A stretch of 54,916 bases of DNA from Pirellulaceae bacterium (GTDB lineage Bacteria; Planctomycetota; Planctomycetia; Pirellulales; Pirellulaceae), in NCBI GenBank assembly GCA_016784735.1, contig JADHUC010000024.1, forward strand, positions 1-54,916. Direction: 5' to 3'. Each line of letters starts with the position of its first letter. The stretch's first letter is position 1. Made by a program: the position numbers and the translations under genes. This document shows positions 26,134 through 34,848 of this stretch, piece by piece. The notes beneath the pieces are model-generated. The model saw only the letters and a list, made by a program, of their open reading frames with translations. It was not told where the DNA came from and ran no database searches.

Positions 26134-28110
26134 ATGATGAGAAATACATCGATTGCTATCATCGTCGCGGCGATCACCGTGGTCCTGCCGGCGCGAGCGG
26201 AGGATATCGTCGTGGATCCGCCGGCCGAGGGAAACGCCAACAACGCGTTGGAATCGGCTCTCGCCAAGGCCGTCCCCGGCGACAGGGTTGTGCTGCGCGC
26301 GGGCGAATACCGCTTGGCCGGCCCCGTGCCATTCCCGCGGGGCGGCGAGCAGGGACGGCCAATCACGCTCTGTGCCGCCCCCGACGAGTACGTTGCGCTG
26401 TTAGGTTCGGTCAGGCTGACCGGCTGGCAGAAGCACCAGGGAAACATCTGGAAGGTGAAGCACCCGCAGAAGCTCGTGAAGGGCCTGTACGAAGATTCCG
26501 AGCGGCTCACGCACCCGCGGCCCAACTGGGGAAAGCGCGAGGATCCGCCCGTCTCGGAACTCAAGGCCCCCGGCACGTGGACGCAAGACGCCGAGTGGAT
26601 CTACCTTTGGTCCCGCGAGAGCGACACGCCCGATAACCACCGCATCGAAGCGTCCCAGCACCACGTGATGAACGTGAACCAACCGTGGATCCGCGTCGCG
26701 GGACTCCACATGCTGTTCGGCCAGAACGTGGTCTGCGAGATCACGGCCGACCATAGCGAAGTCGTCGGGTGCGAGATCGCCCACTGCTCGAACTCGGTCG
26801 ACAACTCCTACAACGCCTACTTCTCCGGCTGCTCGCATTCGGCCTTCCGCAATTGCCTGATACATGACTCGTTCTACTGGGGCGATCATGGATCGAACTC
26901 GCACACCATGTCGACGATCAACTGCGGTGACCGCGGCCCCAACTTCGTCGACCGCTGCGAGATCTTCAACGGCGGCCTCGGCATCGGTACCAAAGGCGCC
27001 GTACGCGAACTGGTCGTTATCGGCTGTCACATCTACGATCAGGTGAATGGCATCAGCATCTCCGGCGAACGCTCCAGCGGCCCCGGCGCTGGCAAGGCCG
27101 ATCGCGGACACTACCTCATCTGGCGCAACCGCATCTCCGATTGTGCCAAGGGCGTCTGGATCAGTTCCGGCAAGACGCACGAGAACCGTGTCTGGGGCAA
27201 CCTGATCGAACGCTGCGGCGCCGGCTTCAGCATGAGGAACGTCGGCGCGGTTCCCGACAGGCCCCACTTGGCCAACAACATCTTCCGCTCGAACGACGTC
27301 GCGGTTTACATGGTCGCTGGCCGCGACGGGACCGAGAAGATATCGACCTTCGTCCAGTCCGGCTTCACGTCCCACAACAACCTTTTCTCCGGAAACCAGG
27401 TCGATTGGCAGAGCCCTCTCACGTGGGGACGAAATCTCGACCTACCGCTGGCGAAGGTCCAGACGTTCAAGGACTTCAACCTCGAACAGGGCTCGCTTGC
27501 GGCCGAGCCGAATCTCGACCAGTCCGGCCGTTCGAACGCCGGCTGCCCGTGCATCGGCAAGGGCGCAGAAGTCCCGCTGCCGGATTACGTTGAAAAGCCT
27601 GAGGCGTGGCACATCGGCCTCGGTCCACGCACCGAGCAAGAGAACCGCCCTGAACCGGGGCTAACGCTATCTATCGCCGACTCGCCCGCATCCGTAGGCC
27701 CGCGCGAGCAAGTGAAGCTGCGCGCGGCCCTCGAGAACGAATCCTCCGACAAAGCGGTCGGCCTCGGCGACGAGCGCGATGTGATCCTCACCTTCCACTT
27801 CCGCTACCGCGGCGGCCACCGCGACAAGCAGGAGCTGTACCGCTGCCGCGTCGAGTTGCCCGACCGGAATCTCAAGCCCGGCGAGCGGCTTGATCTGACC
27901 ACGCTCCCAGGCTGGAAGACGCCATTGAACGGAAACCTCGGCGACCCGTTTCACCTGCGCATCGACACAGATCAATGGCGTCGAGGCTGCCGCCTCCGCG
28001 CGACCGCGCGCCTCGTCGGCCGCAGCGAAGAGACCAGCGAGGCGTTACAGAACCTCACCGACCTCATTCGGTCGAAGGAGGTGCTTCCCGTTGAGCTACA
28101 AACTCAATAA
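26134..28110 (+). CDS. Secreted right-handed beta-helix protein (polysaccharide-lyase/epimerase-like)
   Basis: This 658-residue protein starts at ATG 26134 with GAGGAG about 6 bases upstream and a signal peptide ending PARAED. Residues about 22-470 show beta-helix repeats: PGDRVVLRAGEYRLAGPV, SEVVGCEIAHCSNSVD, HSAFRNCLIHDSF, NFVDRCEIFNGGLGI, YLIWRNRISDCAKGVWI. The DRVVLRAGEY-type opening is shared with chondroitinase-B/alginate-lyase-like and mannuronan-epimerase-like proteins. The last about 150 residues form a separate beta-sandwich-like domain (LRAALENESSDKAV). Catalytic residues are not identifiable. A WD40 remnant on the other strand follows. Confidence 0.8.
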   Translation: MMRNTSIAIIVAAITVVLPARAEDIVVDPPAEGNANNALESALAKAVPGDRVVLRAGEYRLAGPVPFPRGGEQGRPITLCAAPDEYVALLGSVRLTGWQKHQGNIWKVKHPQKLVKGLYEDSERLTHPRPNWGKREDPPVSELKAPGTWTQDAEWIYLWSRESDTPDNHRIEASQHHVMNVNQPWIRVAGLHMLFGQNVVCEITADHSEVVGCEIAHCSNSVDNSYNAYFSGCSHSAFRNCLIHDSFYWGDHGSNSHTMSTINCGDRGPNFVDRCEIFNGGLGIGTKGAVRELVVIGCHIYDQVNGISISGERSSGPGAGKADRGHYLIWRNRISDCAKGVWISSGKTHENRVWGNLIERCGAGFSMRNVGAVPDRPHLANNIFRSNDVAVYMVAGRDGTEKISTFVQSGFTSHNNLFSGNQVDWQSPLTWGRNLDLPLAKVQTFKDFNLEQGSLAAEPNLDQSGRSNAGCPCIGKGAEVPLPDYVEKPEAWHIGLGPRTEQENRPEPGLTLSIADSPASVGPREQVKLRAALENESSDKAVGLGDERDVILTFHFRYRGGHRDKQELYRCRVELPDRNLKPGERLDLTTLPGWKTPLNGNLGDPFHLRIDTDQWRRGCRLRATARLVGRSEETSEALQNLTDLIRSKEVLPVELQTQ

Positions 28111-28254
28111 AGGGGGGCTTTGGGCTGGGCACTAGGCGCATCCCAGAAGCCCATTTGCCATGAAGCCGAGAGGAGCGAAAAGACTGACGCGGTCGGGAAA
28201 GACATCCATGTAGACAACTGTTACGCCCGTATCTCGTTGGGGCGGACAGACTGA

Positions 28255-28282
28255 TTCGGCGTGCCAGTTGCGGCACGCCGAA
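28255..28282. terminator. Perfect hairpin downstream of the WD40 remnant (possible terminator)
   Basis: An 11-bp perfect stem (28255-28265 with 28272-28282, 6-base loop AGTTGC) lies between the beta-helix gene and the stop of the minus-strand WD40 remnant. There is no U-tract on either side, so terminator function is only possible. Confidence 0.4.
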
Positions 28283-28318
28283 GCGTTCCTTACTGTAGAT
28301 TCCGTGACCCGTTTCGAC

Positions 28319-28507
28319 CTACGGATTTGGTGGCGCTGGTGCTGTTTCGATCGGCCTTTGCCACGGCCGTGCATCCCACACCCTCACGGTGTCATCGTTG
28401 CCTCCGGAGGCGATCCGCAACCCATCCGGGCTGAACGACACGCTCCGAACATAATTGTCATATCCGCTCAGCGTGAGCAGCTCTTGGCCCGCTACGAGCA
28501 CCACAAT
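28319..28507 (-). pseudogene. Remnant of a WD40-repeat protein (C-terminal end)
   Basis: About 60 codons encode one good WD40 blade and its ending: GQELLTLSGYDNYVRSVSF, SPDGLRIASGGNDDTVRVWD, then ARPW and a Pro-rich tail before the stop. This DxRPW ending is typical of large planctomycete WD40 proteins, often fused to Ser/Thr kinases. Upstream coding sequence does not continue as WD40 repeats and overlaps the opposite-strand esterase gene, so only a fragment remains. An intact parent gene may exist elsewhere. Confidence 0.65.
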
Positions 28508-28566
28508 CTCAAGGGCGAAGAACCGGCTGCCGTGCCCGTTTTGCGAACCATCAAAGGATCCAACGC

Positions 28567-30108
28567 GTGTCCCCAAAGCTTCTGTTGCTGACGGTTTCTG
28601 TGGTATTTCTGCTTCTTGCTGCATCCGCGGCGTTGGCCGTAGATGTCGCGAATGTGTTCACGTCGAACATGGTGCTGCAGCAAGGCAAAGAGATTTCGGT
28701 GTGGGGAACGGGTGAGTCCGGCGAACGGGTAACGGTTTCGTTCGGCGGACAGACCAAAGAAGCAAATGTGGACTCCGACGGCAAATGGGCGGTAAGGCTT
28801 GATCCGCTGGCTGGCAGTCGCGAGCCACGGACTATGATGATCGCGGGAGCCAACAGGATCGAACTGCAGAATGTGCTTGTAGGGGAAGTCTGGCTGGCGG
28901 CGGGGCAGTCCAACATGGGCGCGAAGATGGTCGCATTCCGAGACGTGTACGGGGACGAGTTCCCCAAGGCAGACTACCCGCTGGTGCGTTTCTACACCAT
29001 GCCGCACGTCGCGTGGGAGGGAGACGAAAAGCAGCCCGCTGCCTGGACAGCGTGCACGCCGGAAACGGTCGAAACATTCTCCGCCGTCAGCTACTTCTTC
29101 GCGCGGGCGCTGCACCGTGCGCGTGAAGCTCCGGTGGGTATTGTCGTCTGTGCTTGGGGCGGAACCTTTGCAGAGAATTGGATCAATCGGGAAGCTCTGC
29201 TCGCATCTCCGGAGACAGCGCCGATTGTTCACCGTTTCGACGAGACGTGGCAAGCGTATGGCGATCACGCGACATACTTGCAGCGGTTGGCGGCGCACCG
29301 CGACGAGTTGGCCGTTTGGAAGAAGCAACGACAGGCGGGCGAGCGTCCCGGTCCGCGGCCTCGCGAGCCGATGGGGCCACGGCACTTTCAACGCCCCGCC
29401 GGTCTCTACCAAACGATGTTTCGCACGATTGTCCCCTTCGCATTTCGGGGAATCATCTTCTACCAGGGCGAAAGCAATGCCGTCGCGTTGCGTTCCTACC
29501 AGTATCGCAACTTGTTGACGAAGCTCGTCGACCGATGGCGGAAGGATCTTGGCGATTTGCCTTTCCTGGTCGTGCAGATTCCGGTTGTCCGCGGGCAGCA
29601 TGAAGATGAATACGCCGAGCTGCGCGAATCGCAATGCGTCGCGTGCCAGCAGCACGATCGGTGCGAGCTGGCCGTGGTCCCGGAGTACGGTGAATACGAC
29701 AAACTGCATCCTCGGTATAAGGAAGGTGTCGGCCAGCGCCTTGCCACGCTTGCCCGGGGCGTTGCCTATGGAGAAGATATTGTCTGCCAAGGGCCGCGGT
29801 ACCGATCGTTTCACGTCGACGGTCGCAATGTGATCCTTCAGTTTGACACCATGGGCGGAGAGCTGGTTGCTCGAAACGGAAGGCTGACCGATTTCACCAT
29901 CTGCGATCAGTCGAAGAAGTTCGTTCCTGCCGAGGCAGTAATCAAAGGCTCGACCGTGGTTGTTCGAAGGGCGGGCATCGACGAGCCGGTCGCAGTTCGT
30001 TACGGCTGGAAGAACTTCTTTGAACCAAGCCTGTTCAACGAAGAAGGATTCTCGGCATCGCCCTTCCGCACGGACCAATTCCGACTGAACACGGAAGGAA
30101 ACCGATGA
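28567..30108 (+). CDS. Secreted sialate O-acetylesterase-like SGNH hydrolase (first of two)
   Basis: GTG start at 28567 with AAAGGA 8 bases upstream; the signal peptide is LLLLTVSVVFLLLAASAALA. The N-terminal jelly-roll begins VFTSNMVLQQGKEISVWGTG, the hallmark opening of the family. The SGNH catalytic core (PF03629) follows: EVWLAAGQSNM with nucleophile Ser, FRGIIFYQGESNA, and DKLHPRYKEGVGQRLA with the Asp/His pair. Known members deacetylate sialic acids or xylan; acetylated plant or algal glycans are equally plausible substrates. The stop overlaps the next gene's ATG by 4 bases (ATGA). Confidence 0.9.
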   Translation: MSPKLLLLTVSVVFLLLAASAALAVDVANVFTSNMVLQQGKEISVWGTGESGERVTVSFGGQTKEANVDSDGKWAVRLDPLAGSREPRTMMIAGANRIELQNVLVGEVWLAAGQSNMGAKMVAFRDVYGDEFPKADYPLVRFYTMPHVAWEGDEKQPAAWTACTPETVETFSAVSYFFARALHRAREAPVGIVVCAWGGTFAENWINREALLASPETAPIVHRFDETWQAYGDHATYLQRLAAHRDELAVWKKQRQAGERPGPRPREPMGPRHFQRPAGLYQTMFRTIVPFAFRGIIFYQGESNAVALRSYQYRNLLTKLVDRWRKDLGDLPFLVVQIPVVRGQHEDEYAELRESQCVACQQHDRCELAVVPEYGEYDKLHPRYKEGVGQRLATLARGVAYGEDIVCQGPRYRSFHVDGRNVILQFDTMGGELVARNGRLTDFTICDQSKKFVPAEAVIKGSTVVVRRAGIDEPVAVRYGWKNFFEPSLFNEEGFSASPFRTDQFRLNTEGNR

Positions 30109-31646
30109 AGTTACAGGCTGTTGTGTTGGTCGCCTTCGGATTCGCTCTCAGTGGCCTGACATGCCACGCCGCTGCGGTCGCGGATATCTTTGGCGATCAC
30201 ATGGTATTGCAGCGTGACAAACCCATTCCCATCTGGGGAACTGGCAGACCCGGTGAAGAAGTCACCGTTCAATTCAAAGGAAAAACAGCGGCAACTCGAG
30301 TGGATGACAGCGGACGCTGGCAGGTAACGTTGGAGGCTCTGCCAACAAACGCCGGGCCGGCAGAAATGACAATCGAAAGCGACACCAAAACGCATCTAAG
30401 GGACATCCTGATCGGTGAAGTGTGGCTCGCTTCCGGACAATCGAACATGTTTTGGCCGGTCGGCGAGATATCCAACAAACGCGGCAACTGGCCCGGCGTG
30501 CACAATGGCGAAGAAGAGGTGGCGCGAGCCGACTGGCCGATGATTCGTCTGAACAGCCAGCTTGATCACGAGTTTGGGATCGGAGGTTGGAGAGTCTGCA
30601 ATCCGGAAAATGTGCGTGGCTTCTCTGCGGTCGCGTATTTCTTTGGCCGTGAGGTTCATCGAGAGCTGGGCGTGCCCGTCGGCCTTATCGTTCGCAGCTT
30701 CGGCGGCACAACGTTGCAGGCATGGACGCCCAAAGCGGAACTGACGGCGTTGCCGTTCGTGCAGAAATATGACGCGCTCTATCCCAGAGTACGGCCCCAG
30801 ATTCTGGAATGGAATCAACGATTCCGCGAGTATCGCGAGGAGCTGGCCAAAGGCACAAAGCCTCGTCCGAAACGGCCGGATCTGTTGGATGAAGAAATCG
30901 AATTGGCAAAACGACTGCAAGCTCAAGGCAATCTGCATGCTCGATACATTGCGCCGATTTGTCCTTTTGCGATTCGCGGGTTCATTTGGTACCAGGGCGA
31001 GTCCCAAACGATCTTCAAGTCCCTGACGTACGCGATGGAGGACATGCTGGTCGCGTTGATCGAGGGCCGACGCCGCCTGTGGAATGACAAAACGCTGCCG
31101 CTCTATTTCGTCCAGCTTCCGATCCACGACCATCCGACCAAGGGCACCCATTGGCACATCGCTCGAGAAGCGATGCGCCGGGCCTTTGAACGGACACCGC
31201 ACACCGGTATGGCGGTCACCTATGATTTCAGTGACACACAGAACGTCCATCCGCCCGAGAAACAGGAAGTCGGACGGCGATTGGCTCTCTGGGCGTTGGC
31301 CAAGACTTACGACCAGGACGTGGCGTTCTCCGGCCCGCTATTCAAGCAGGTCAAATTTGCGCAAGACCTCGCGGTCGTCGGTTTCGACCATGCAGAAGGC
31401 TTGCGTTCAAGTGATCGGAAGCCGCTACGAGGCTTTGAACTGGCGAGTTCCGACGGCGAGTTTCATCCGGCCATCGCGACGATTCAAGGCGAGACGATTG
31501 TCGTGACCGCCGCGCAAGTGAACAAACCGCAGGCCGTTCGATTCTTCTTCGGCGGATTCGAGAAACCCAACCTGGTGAATAGTGCCGGCCTTCCAGCATC
31601 ACCGTTCACAACCGAGGATTGGCCGGGAATTACACTGCAGCAGTAG
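30105..31646 (+). CDS. Secreted sialate O-acetylesterase-like SGNH hydrolase (second of two)
   Basis: This 513-residue paralogue of the preceding gene, translationally coupled by an ATGA overlap. Signal peptide ends near CHAAAV. It has the same plan: IFGDHMVLQRDKPIPIWGTG, EVWLASGQSNM, IRGFIWYQGESQT and the C-terminal NVHPPEKQEVGRRLA. Differences in the loops (for example LLDEEIELAKRLQAQGN between core segments) suggest divergent specificity rather than recent duplication. The same length (513) is coincidence or retained from the duplication. The pair is one of the few clear operons in the window. Confidence 0.9.
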   Translation: MKLQAVVLVAFGFALSGLTCHAAAVADIFGDHMVLQRDKPIPIWGTGRPGEEVTVQFKGKTAATRVDDSGRWQVTLEALPTNAGPAEMTIESDTKTHLRDILIGEVWLASGQSNMFWPVGEISNKRGNWPGVHNGEEEVARADWPMIRLNSQLDHEFGIGGWRVCNPENVRGFSAVAYFFGREVHRELGVPVGLIVRSFGGTTLQAWTPKAELTALPFVQKYDALYPRVRPQILEWNQRFREYREELAKGTKPRPKRPDLLDEEIELAKRLQAQGNLHARYIAPICPFAIRGFIWYQGESQTIFKSLTYAMEDMLVALIEGRRRLWNDKTLPLYFVQLPIHDHPTKGTHWHIAREAMRRAFERTPHTGMAVTYDFSDTQNVHPPEKQEVGRRLALWALAKTYDQDVAFSGPLFKQVKFAQDLAVVGFDHAEGLRSSDRKPLRGFELASSDGEFHPAIATIQGETIVVTAAQVNKPQAVRFFFGGFEKPNLVNSAGLPASPFTTEDWPGITLQQ

Positions 31647-31940
31647 CGACGGACCACACGGTGGGAACAGCCATGACGCTCTCCAGTTTCAATAGAACTC
31701 GGGCCTTCGTCACCTATCGGAAAACGGGAAACCGCTGATCCAAGAGCGATTCTGGTGTGCGAGAATCGCTGTAAGCTGGCGAACGTCGCCCAAACAGTTA
31801 ATAATTAGGACCGGTTCAACCCGATATCCTCGCTTACGCTTCGGGTTACCATTTTCGATGGTTTTGCGCACAGGGCGGCGCTGACGAACTAAGAACCGTT
31901 CTCTTAGAACCAGGATGCCAACCAAGGAGAGACCCGGATC
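31647..31940. other. Intergenic region with a decayed AACCCGA/TCGGGTT palindrome
   Basis: The 294-base gap contains AACCCGA...TTCGGGTT near 31818-31851 around CTCGCTTACGC, probably a worn repeat copy. An AAGGAG at about 31924 serves the DUF1080 gene. No gene seen. Confidence 0.4.
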
Positions 31941-33368
31941 ATGAAGAAGAATGCATCTACCAGAAGAGAGTTTCTGAAGACCACTGCCTGTGTGTCGGTG
32001 GCTGCGTTGGCCGCGGGGGGCCGAGTGTTCGCGGAACAGAACACGCCTCCGGATGGATTCGTCGCGCTCTTTAACGGAAAGAACCTCGACGGATGGTGGG
32101 GGGCGAAAACGGAGGATCCTCGCGACTACATGGCTTTGCCGCCGGAGGAACTGGCCGAGAAAAAGGCTGCGAGTCTGGAAGGTATCCGGCAGCACTGGCG
32201 AGTCGAGGACGGCGAGCTTGTCAATGACGGGACAGGGTTGTACCTGACCACCGACAAGTTCTACGGCGATTTCGAATTGCTGGCCTCCTATAAGATGGCC
32301 CCGAGTGCCGACAGCGGAATCTATCTGCGAGGCACGCCGCAGGTCTCGATCTGGGACGCGACGGATGAAAAGAAGTTCAAACACGGCGCCGACAAAGGGA
32401 GCGGCGGTCTCTGGAACAACCCGCCCGATGCGCCCGGCAAAGATCCGCTGGTGTTCGCCGACAATCCGATCGGCGAGTGGGAATCGATGCGAGTCGTCAT
32501 GACGGGCGAGCGCGTGAGCGTCTGGCTGAACGGCAAGCTCGTGGTCGACCACGCCCGGATGCACAACTACTACAACAAGAGGAAGCCCGAGGCGGAGCAC
32601 CTTCCTTTGCCGAAAGAGGGCCCGTTCCAGTTGCAGACGCACGGCGGCGAAATGCGCTGGCGCAACCTGTTCATTCGCGAAATTGGGCCTGACGAAGCCA
32701 ACGAGATCCTCGCCTCGAAGAACGACAAAGGCTTCGATTCGGTTTTTAATGGAAAAGACCTCACCGGCTGGACCGGCGCGACCGAAAACTACATGGTCGA
32801 AGAAGGAGCCATTACCTGTAAACCGGACATGGGGGGTACTCTGTTCACCGATGAGCAATATGGGGACTTTGTTGTCCGGCTGGAGTTCAAACTGCCGCCG
32901 GGCGGCAACAATGGTCTCGCCATACGTTATCCGGGCGAAGGCCACGGAACTTGGGACAGCTTCTGCGAACTGCAGGTTCTGGATGATGGCCACCCGAAGT
33001 ACAACGATCCCGATTACGAAAAGTTCTACGATCTCAATGCACGGCAGGCCCACGCGTCGGTTTACGCCCGCGTTCCCGCGCACCGGGGATATCTCCGGCC
33101 GACCGGGGAATGGAATTTCCAGGAGTCCACACTCGTCGGGCACACGGTTAAAGTCGAACTGAACGGCGTCGTGATCCTCGAGGCCGACGTCTCGAAGGTG
33201 GATCCGGAAACCTTCATGTATCCGGTCGACAAGTTCAAAGGCCGCGACGTCATGAAGGGCCACTTCGGCTTCAACGGACACAATGACCCCGTTCGGTTCC
33301 GCGCCATTCGCATCAAGACGATCAAACATCAACAACCAGGAGATGAAAAAGATGACCAAGGACAATGA
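31941..33368 (+). CDS. Tat-exported tandem DUF1080 (3-keto-disaccharide hydrolase-type) protein
   Basis: The signal contains STRREFLKTTACVSVAALAA, a twin-arginine motif. Two DUF1080 (PF06439) beta-sandwich domains follow, about 40-250 (FVALFNGKNLDGWWG, GDFELLASYKMAPSADSGIY, VWLNGKLVVDH) and 265-460 (FDSVFNGKDLTGWTG, YGDFVVRLEFKLPPGGNNGL). Some family members have been shown to cleave 3-keto-glycosides, while others may only bind glycans. The end overlaps the start of a Tat-exported Gfo/Idh/MocA oxidoreductase, the enzyme class that makes 3-keto sugars, so the two plausibly form one oxidise-then-cleave pathway. AAGGAG lies 11 bases before the ATG. Confidence 0.9.
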   Translation: MKKNASTRREFLKTTACVSVAALAAGGRVFAEQNTPPDGFVALFNGKNLDGWWGAKTEDPRDYMALPPEELAEKKAASLEGIRQHWRVEDGELVNDGTGLYLTTDKFYGDFELLASYKMAPSADSGIYLRGTPQVSIWDATDEKKFKHGADKGSGGLWNNPPDAPGKDPLVFADNPIGEWESMRVVMTGERVSVWLNGKLVVDHARMHNYYNKRKPEAEHLPLPKEGPFQLQTHGGEMRWRNLFIREIGPDEANEILASKNDKGFDSVFNGKDLTGWTGATENYMVEEGAITCKPDMGGTLFTDEQYGDFVVRLEFKLPPGGNNGLAIRYPGEGHGTWDSFCELQVLDDGHPKYNDPDYEKFYDLNARQAHASVYARVPAHRGYLRPTGEWNFQESTLVGHTVKVELNGVVILEADVSKVDPETFMYPVDKFKGRDVMKGHFGFNGHNDPVRFRAIRIKTIKHQQPGDEKDDQGQ

Positions 33369-34701
33369 ACTCTCGCGGCGCAGTTTCATCCGCAAGACGG
33401 CAGTCGCAAGCGCGGCCAGTGCCGCCGTCCCTTACTTCGTTTCCGCCAAAGCACTGGGGCGGGCCGGCAACACGGGCGCCAACGACAAGATTCAACTCGG
33501 TCTGATCGGCGCTGGAGGGATGGGCCGCGGGAATCTGCGGAACTGCACCAAGCACGACGATGTAGCCGTCATCGGCATTTGCGAGGTATGGAAAGAACGA
33601 CGCGACGCGGCCATCGCCGAGCACAAGGGTGTACCGAAACCCTACAACGACTACCGAGAACTGCTCGACCAGAAGGATATCGACGCGGTTATCATCGCAT
33701 CGCCTCCACACTGGCACGCGCTCCAGGCGATCGACGCGTGCGCGGCCGGCAAGGATATCTACCTGCAAAAGCCGATGACGCTCCACCTGGCCGAGAGCCT
33801 GGCCGTGAAAGGTGCGGTCAAGAAGCACGATCGGATTAGTCAAGTAGGCACCCAGATCCACTCGGGCGAGAACTACCACAAGGTTGTCGACCACGTGCGG
33901 TCGGGCAACCTTGGCAAGGTCAGCGTAGCGCGAACCTTCAACGTGCTGAATCAGGGCGAGAAGGGCATTGGGAACGACCCCAACTGCGATCCGCCCGAGG
34001 GACTCGACTGGGATCTATGGGTCGGCCCCGGTCCCATGCGGCCGTGCCATCCGAAGATTATCCAGACGTCGGGCACTCATTCCGCCTTCATGGACTACAG
34101 CGGCGGATGGACACCGTGCTGGGCCCCCCACATCATCGACCTGCCGGTGTGGGCGCTCGATCTGGGACTGCCGACCATGATCAGCTCGTCGGGCGGCCGG
34201 TACACCTGCCGGGACGCCGGGGACGCTCACGATACGCAGGAAACCACCTGCCAGTATCCTGGTTTCACGTTGACCTGGATGATGTCACAGGTGAACGCGT
34301 ACGGGTTCGATCTGCAGGGCAACGGCGGTCTCGGGCGCAAGCTGGGCACGTACTTCCACGGCGTCAACGGAACGCTCTGGGCCAACTACGGTACCCTAAA
34401 TATCGTACCCGAAGGCGACCGCATGAAGGACGCCAAAGAACCGGAAAAAGCCACGCCCGACTCGCCCGGCCAGGAGCGCGAATGGTTGGACTGCATCCGG
34501 ACCCGCGAGCAGCCAAGCTGCAACGTGTTCTACCATCACAAGGTGAACGTGCCGATCGTGTTAGGTAATCTATCGCTGAAACTGGGCCGTTCGATCCAGT
34601 ACGACCCGGCGACGGAGACGATTGTCGGCGATGAAGAAGCCGCACGCCTGGCCGTCCCCGAGTACCGCGACCCGTGGAAGTTTCCCGAACAGTACGTGTA
34701 A
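33352..34701 (+). CDS. Tat-exported Gfo/Idh/MocA-family oxidoreductase
   Basis: ATG 33352 is chosen: AGGAG (33338-33342) is 9 bases upstream, against zero for the ATG at 33343. It overlaps the DUF1080 gene by 17 bases. The Tat signal is SRRSFIRKTAVASAASAAVP. The nucleotide-binding Rossmann fold reads IQLGLIGAGGMGRGNLR (GxGxxG) and the family signature YLQKPMTLHLAES carries the EKP-type Lys. The C-terminal domain includes NVFYHHKVNVPIVLGNLSLK. Exported members keep their NAD(P) bound and oxidise sugars in the periplasm. Coupling to DUF1080 points to glycoside 3-oxidation. Confidence 0.9.
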   Translation: MTKDNELSRRSFIRKTAVASAASAAVPYFVSAKALGRAGNTGANDKIQLGLIGAGGMGRGNLRNCTKHDDVAVIGICEVWKERRDAAIAEHKGVPKPYNDYRELLDQKDIDAVIIASPPHWHALQAIDACAAGKDIYLQKPMTLHLAESLAVKGAVKKHDRISQVGTQIHSGENYHKVVDHVRSGNLGKVSVARTFNVLNQGEKGIGNDPNCDPPEGLDWDLWVGPGPMRPCHPKIIQTSGTHSAFMDYSGGWTPCWAPHIIDLPVWALDLGLPTMISSSGGRYTCRDAGDAHDTQETTCQYPGFTLTWMMSQVNAYGFDLQGNGGLGRKLGTYFHGVNGTLWANYGTLNIVPEGDRMKDAKEPEKATPDSPGQEREWLDCIRTREQPSCNVFYHHKVNVPIVLGNLSLKLGRSIQYDPATETIVGDEEAARLAVPEYRDPWKFPEQYV

Positions 34702-34759
34702 CAACACATCACTTGACGCGGCAGTTTGTTTTCCCTCACCCAGGATCCGGCAGGGGAAT

Positions 34760-34800
34760 GGGGGCAGGGGAATGCTCTGTCGTGGTATTCCCCTGCCCCC
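34760..34800. repeat. Perfect 14-bp inverted repeat in an intergenic leader
   Basis: GGGGGCAGGGGAAT (34760-34773) pairs perfectly with 34787-34800 across a 13-base loop. It lies between the oxidoreductase stop and the ribosome binding site of the PQQ fusion gene. It could attenuate read-through or be a mobile palindrome. Confidence 0.75.
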
Positions 34801-34848
34801 TTTCAGTCTTCCGCCAGCCTTCCCGGCGGACATCTCAGGAGAACCAGG

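Noticed and set aside
28492..30078. Minus-strand open frame of 528 codons overlapping the first esterase gene
   Set aside because: The plus strand has an intact GQSNM esterase with ribosome binding site; the minus frame shows no domain.
31710..33395. Minus-strand open frame of 561 codons
   Set aside because: It lies opposite the clear DUF1080 and oxidoreductase genes; composition (repeated VVV, DHD, RRV) is that of an antisense shadow.
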